DNA of 64,000 nt from Sipunculus nudus (lineage: Eukaryota > Annelida > Sipuncula > Golfingiida > Sipunculidae), in the NCBI GenBank assembly GCA_026874595.1, contig CM049316.1, forward strand, positions 44,035,695 through 44,099,694, given 5' to 3'. Every line of letters starts with the position of its first letter. Positions within the stretch are counted from its first letter, which is position 1. Below are positions 62,504-64,000 of the stretch, piece after piece. Made by a program: the position numbers and the translations under genes. The notes under the pieces were generated by a model. It worked only from the letters and a program-made list of their open reading frames with translations. It was not told where the DNA came from and did not search any database.

Positions 62504-62950
62504 GTGCCTGTTCACAAACAACAGCATCGGGCTGTTCTCAAACATTTCCACTGGCTTCCTGTCGAAAAGCAAATCACCTATAAAACCTTCATGAAGGTGT
62601 CCAAGACATATAATGACAGCCGTTATCCAGTGTACTTTTGGAAAGCTTTTTGTGGATTATCCTTCCTGCAGATCGCCTGGTCTTCTGATACAGGACAGTC
62701 TCTGTACCTCGTTCACAGTGTATATGGTGACAAACAATTTTTCTAGGAAATGCTGCCATCGCTTGGAATTCTGCGCCGGACACCGTCAGAGCTGGAACAA
62801 GCCTTGGTTCATTTCAGCGTGCTCTTGAAACACTACTATTTTCGCACAAATGCATATTATATCTGACATTTACAAATGAACTCTTTACAAATGCATTTTA
62901 TCATATCATATAATGTAATATCATATCATTTCAATTCATCTGGAGCGCAT
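62504..62950 (+). pseudogene. LINE C-terminal relic, frameshifted
   Basis: One frame gives HRAVLKHFHWLPVEKQITYK, then TFMKVSKTYNDSRYPVY; after loss of frame another gives AAIAWNSAPDTVRAGTSLGS, FQRALETLLFSH. These are the .L..LHWLPV..RI.YK and AA..WN..P..VR...S...F...L.T.LF blocks that end many CR1/L2-type ORFs, in the right order and at about the right spacing. The untranslated tail may reach 62,950 (GGAGCGCATGACTGCTC). It is a different family from the copies ending in CNCAMCK at 45 and 50 kb. Confidence 0.75.
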
Positions 62951-64000
62951 GACTGCTCTTGGGAATCACGTGACATCCATGTGCGGATTGGTCAACTTAA
63001 GTCATGTCATTTATATATTTGTTTCACGCCGAAGGTATTATATATTTTCCCTTGCTGGCATAAGATTTTTATTAGCAGTGATACGCAAAAAATATGAACT
63101 GATTTTGAGGAAATTATGTAACGGTAAGGAAGAAACCATTAATTTTTGGATGTAATCTAGATCACTATAATTTATTTCTCATCCATAGGATTCTGTACCA
63201 ATGCGGTATATGATAACTTCCTTGTCCTTTCAGAGATATTGGGGAGTTTTTGCTACAGAGGAATACAGAAAATTTTATTATGATTAAGGTGGAGGTATGG
63301 AGGCCCTGGCTATACTTTTATAACTGTATTATGACATTGGCCTTAATTTACTGAAACAAATATTAACACATCATGGTAGGAACTACACAGATGTTCTGAA
63401 AATGAAATATACTACAATAAAAATACTCCAATATATTTCCTCTGATAATAGCCTTGAATTAATGGGTATGATACCGATATATCTGTAAGATGCATTTCAA
63501 GCTTTCCCAGGATACTAACTGGTTTTTAAAATTAAGGTTGGTTTACTCAGATAATGAAAGCCCAAGGGCAGAGGGATTGTGTAAATCACATTTTTAGTGG
63601 ATGGATCCAAAGTGTATTGCGCTTGCCTTCGACCCATAACGGACTGCATACAGTAAATTACAGCATATGTTTTATGACAGCAAGAAGATGCTGAAACAGT
63701 ACTGGCAGCGGCAGGCAGTGCCGAGACAAGTCACCATTAAGTGTCCTGACACATATTGAGGCAGCTGGTAATGACACACGCGGTCAGCCGGTGTCTTATT
63801 GTCGTCTGTGTTTATACAGCGGGGACCTCGTCTGCCGGGTTTCCTCATTAAACCTCCATTATTTATGCCAGGTATTTTAATTGCAGCCATATATTGTTTA
63901 TTCATAGATATTCTGCGCCATTACCCGCAATCATTCTGTCATATACAGACCAGTTTTACGATCCAGTATGGCCTGTCCCCCGCTTCCTTACTGTTCACTC
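62951..64000. other. non-coding stretch to window end
   Basis: No gene supported. 63,640-63,990 is less AT-rich than its surroundings but shows no motif I recognise. Confidence 0.55.

Overview
The window looks like AT-rich, intron- and transposon-dense animal nuclear DNA, most likely from a marine invertebrate and probably a lophotrochozoan such as a mollusc. The reasons are a rhodopsin-class neuropeptide receptor exon ending at a canonical splice donor, several decayed non-LTR retrotransposons, tRNA-derived SINEs, MITEs, many (TA)n arrays and two minisatellites. There are no operons, ribosome binding sites or dense ORFs, so it is not prokaryotic. The phylum is an inference.

Only one host gene is convincing: the 5' coding exon of a thyrotropin-releasing-hormone-receptor-like GPCR on the minus strand (20,751-21,662). 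It runs from the start codon through TM5 and intracellular loop 3, then stops at a GT donor. No TM6-TM7 exon was recognised below it, so bases 1-20,750 are probably intron, or intron plus sequence beyond the gene. Two further minus-strand stretches (7,609-7,898 and 23,952-24,119) have splice-site-like borders and are listed as weak exon candidates.

Layout. 1-10.4 kb: non-coding, with one minus-strand SINE and a (TA)n array. 10.46-14.42 kb: a minisatellite of about 79 copies of a 50-bp unit with higher-order structure, probably inside the receptor intron. 14.4-20.7 kb: non-coding, one plus-strand SINE. 20.7-22.5 kb: receptor exon and its upstream region. 22.8-43 kb: sparse, with two antisense LINE 3' fragments, a second copy of the first SINE, a pogo-like MITE and microsatellites.

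43.5-52.6 kb is a nested transposon cluster. It holds a CR1-like LINE end split by an insert of about 0.7 kb, a decayed L1/Tx1-type LINE with endonuclease and RT motifs, a second copy of the CR1-like tail, a pair of tRNA-like SINE copies, and an element of about 1 kb with long inverted arms. 54-56.7 kb carries a near-perfect hairpin, facing (TC)n/(GA)n tracts, a 54-bp minisatellite containing a nearly identical 271-bp duplication, and another SINE. 59.7 kb has a hAT-like MITE and 62.5 kb another LINE C-terminal relic. The rest shows nothing I can annotate.

The most unusual structures are the 50-bp array, the long inverted-repeat element at 50.84-51.80 kb, the twin CR1 tails sharing the same frame disruption, and the hairpin at 54.0 kb. 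All are read by eye; no alignment or database search was run.
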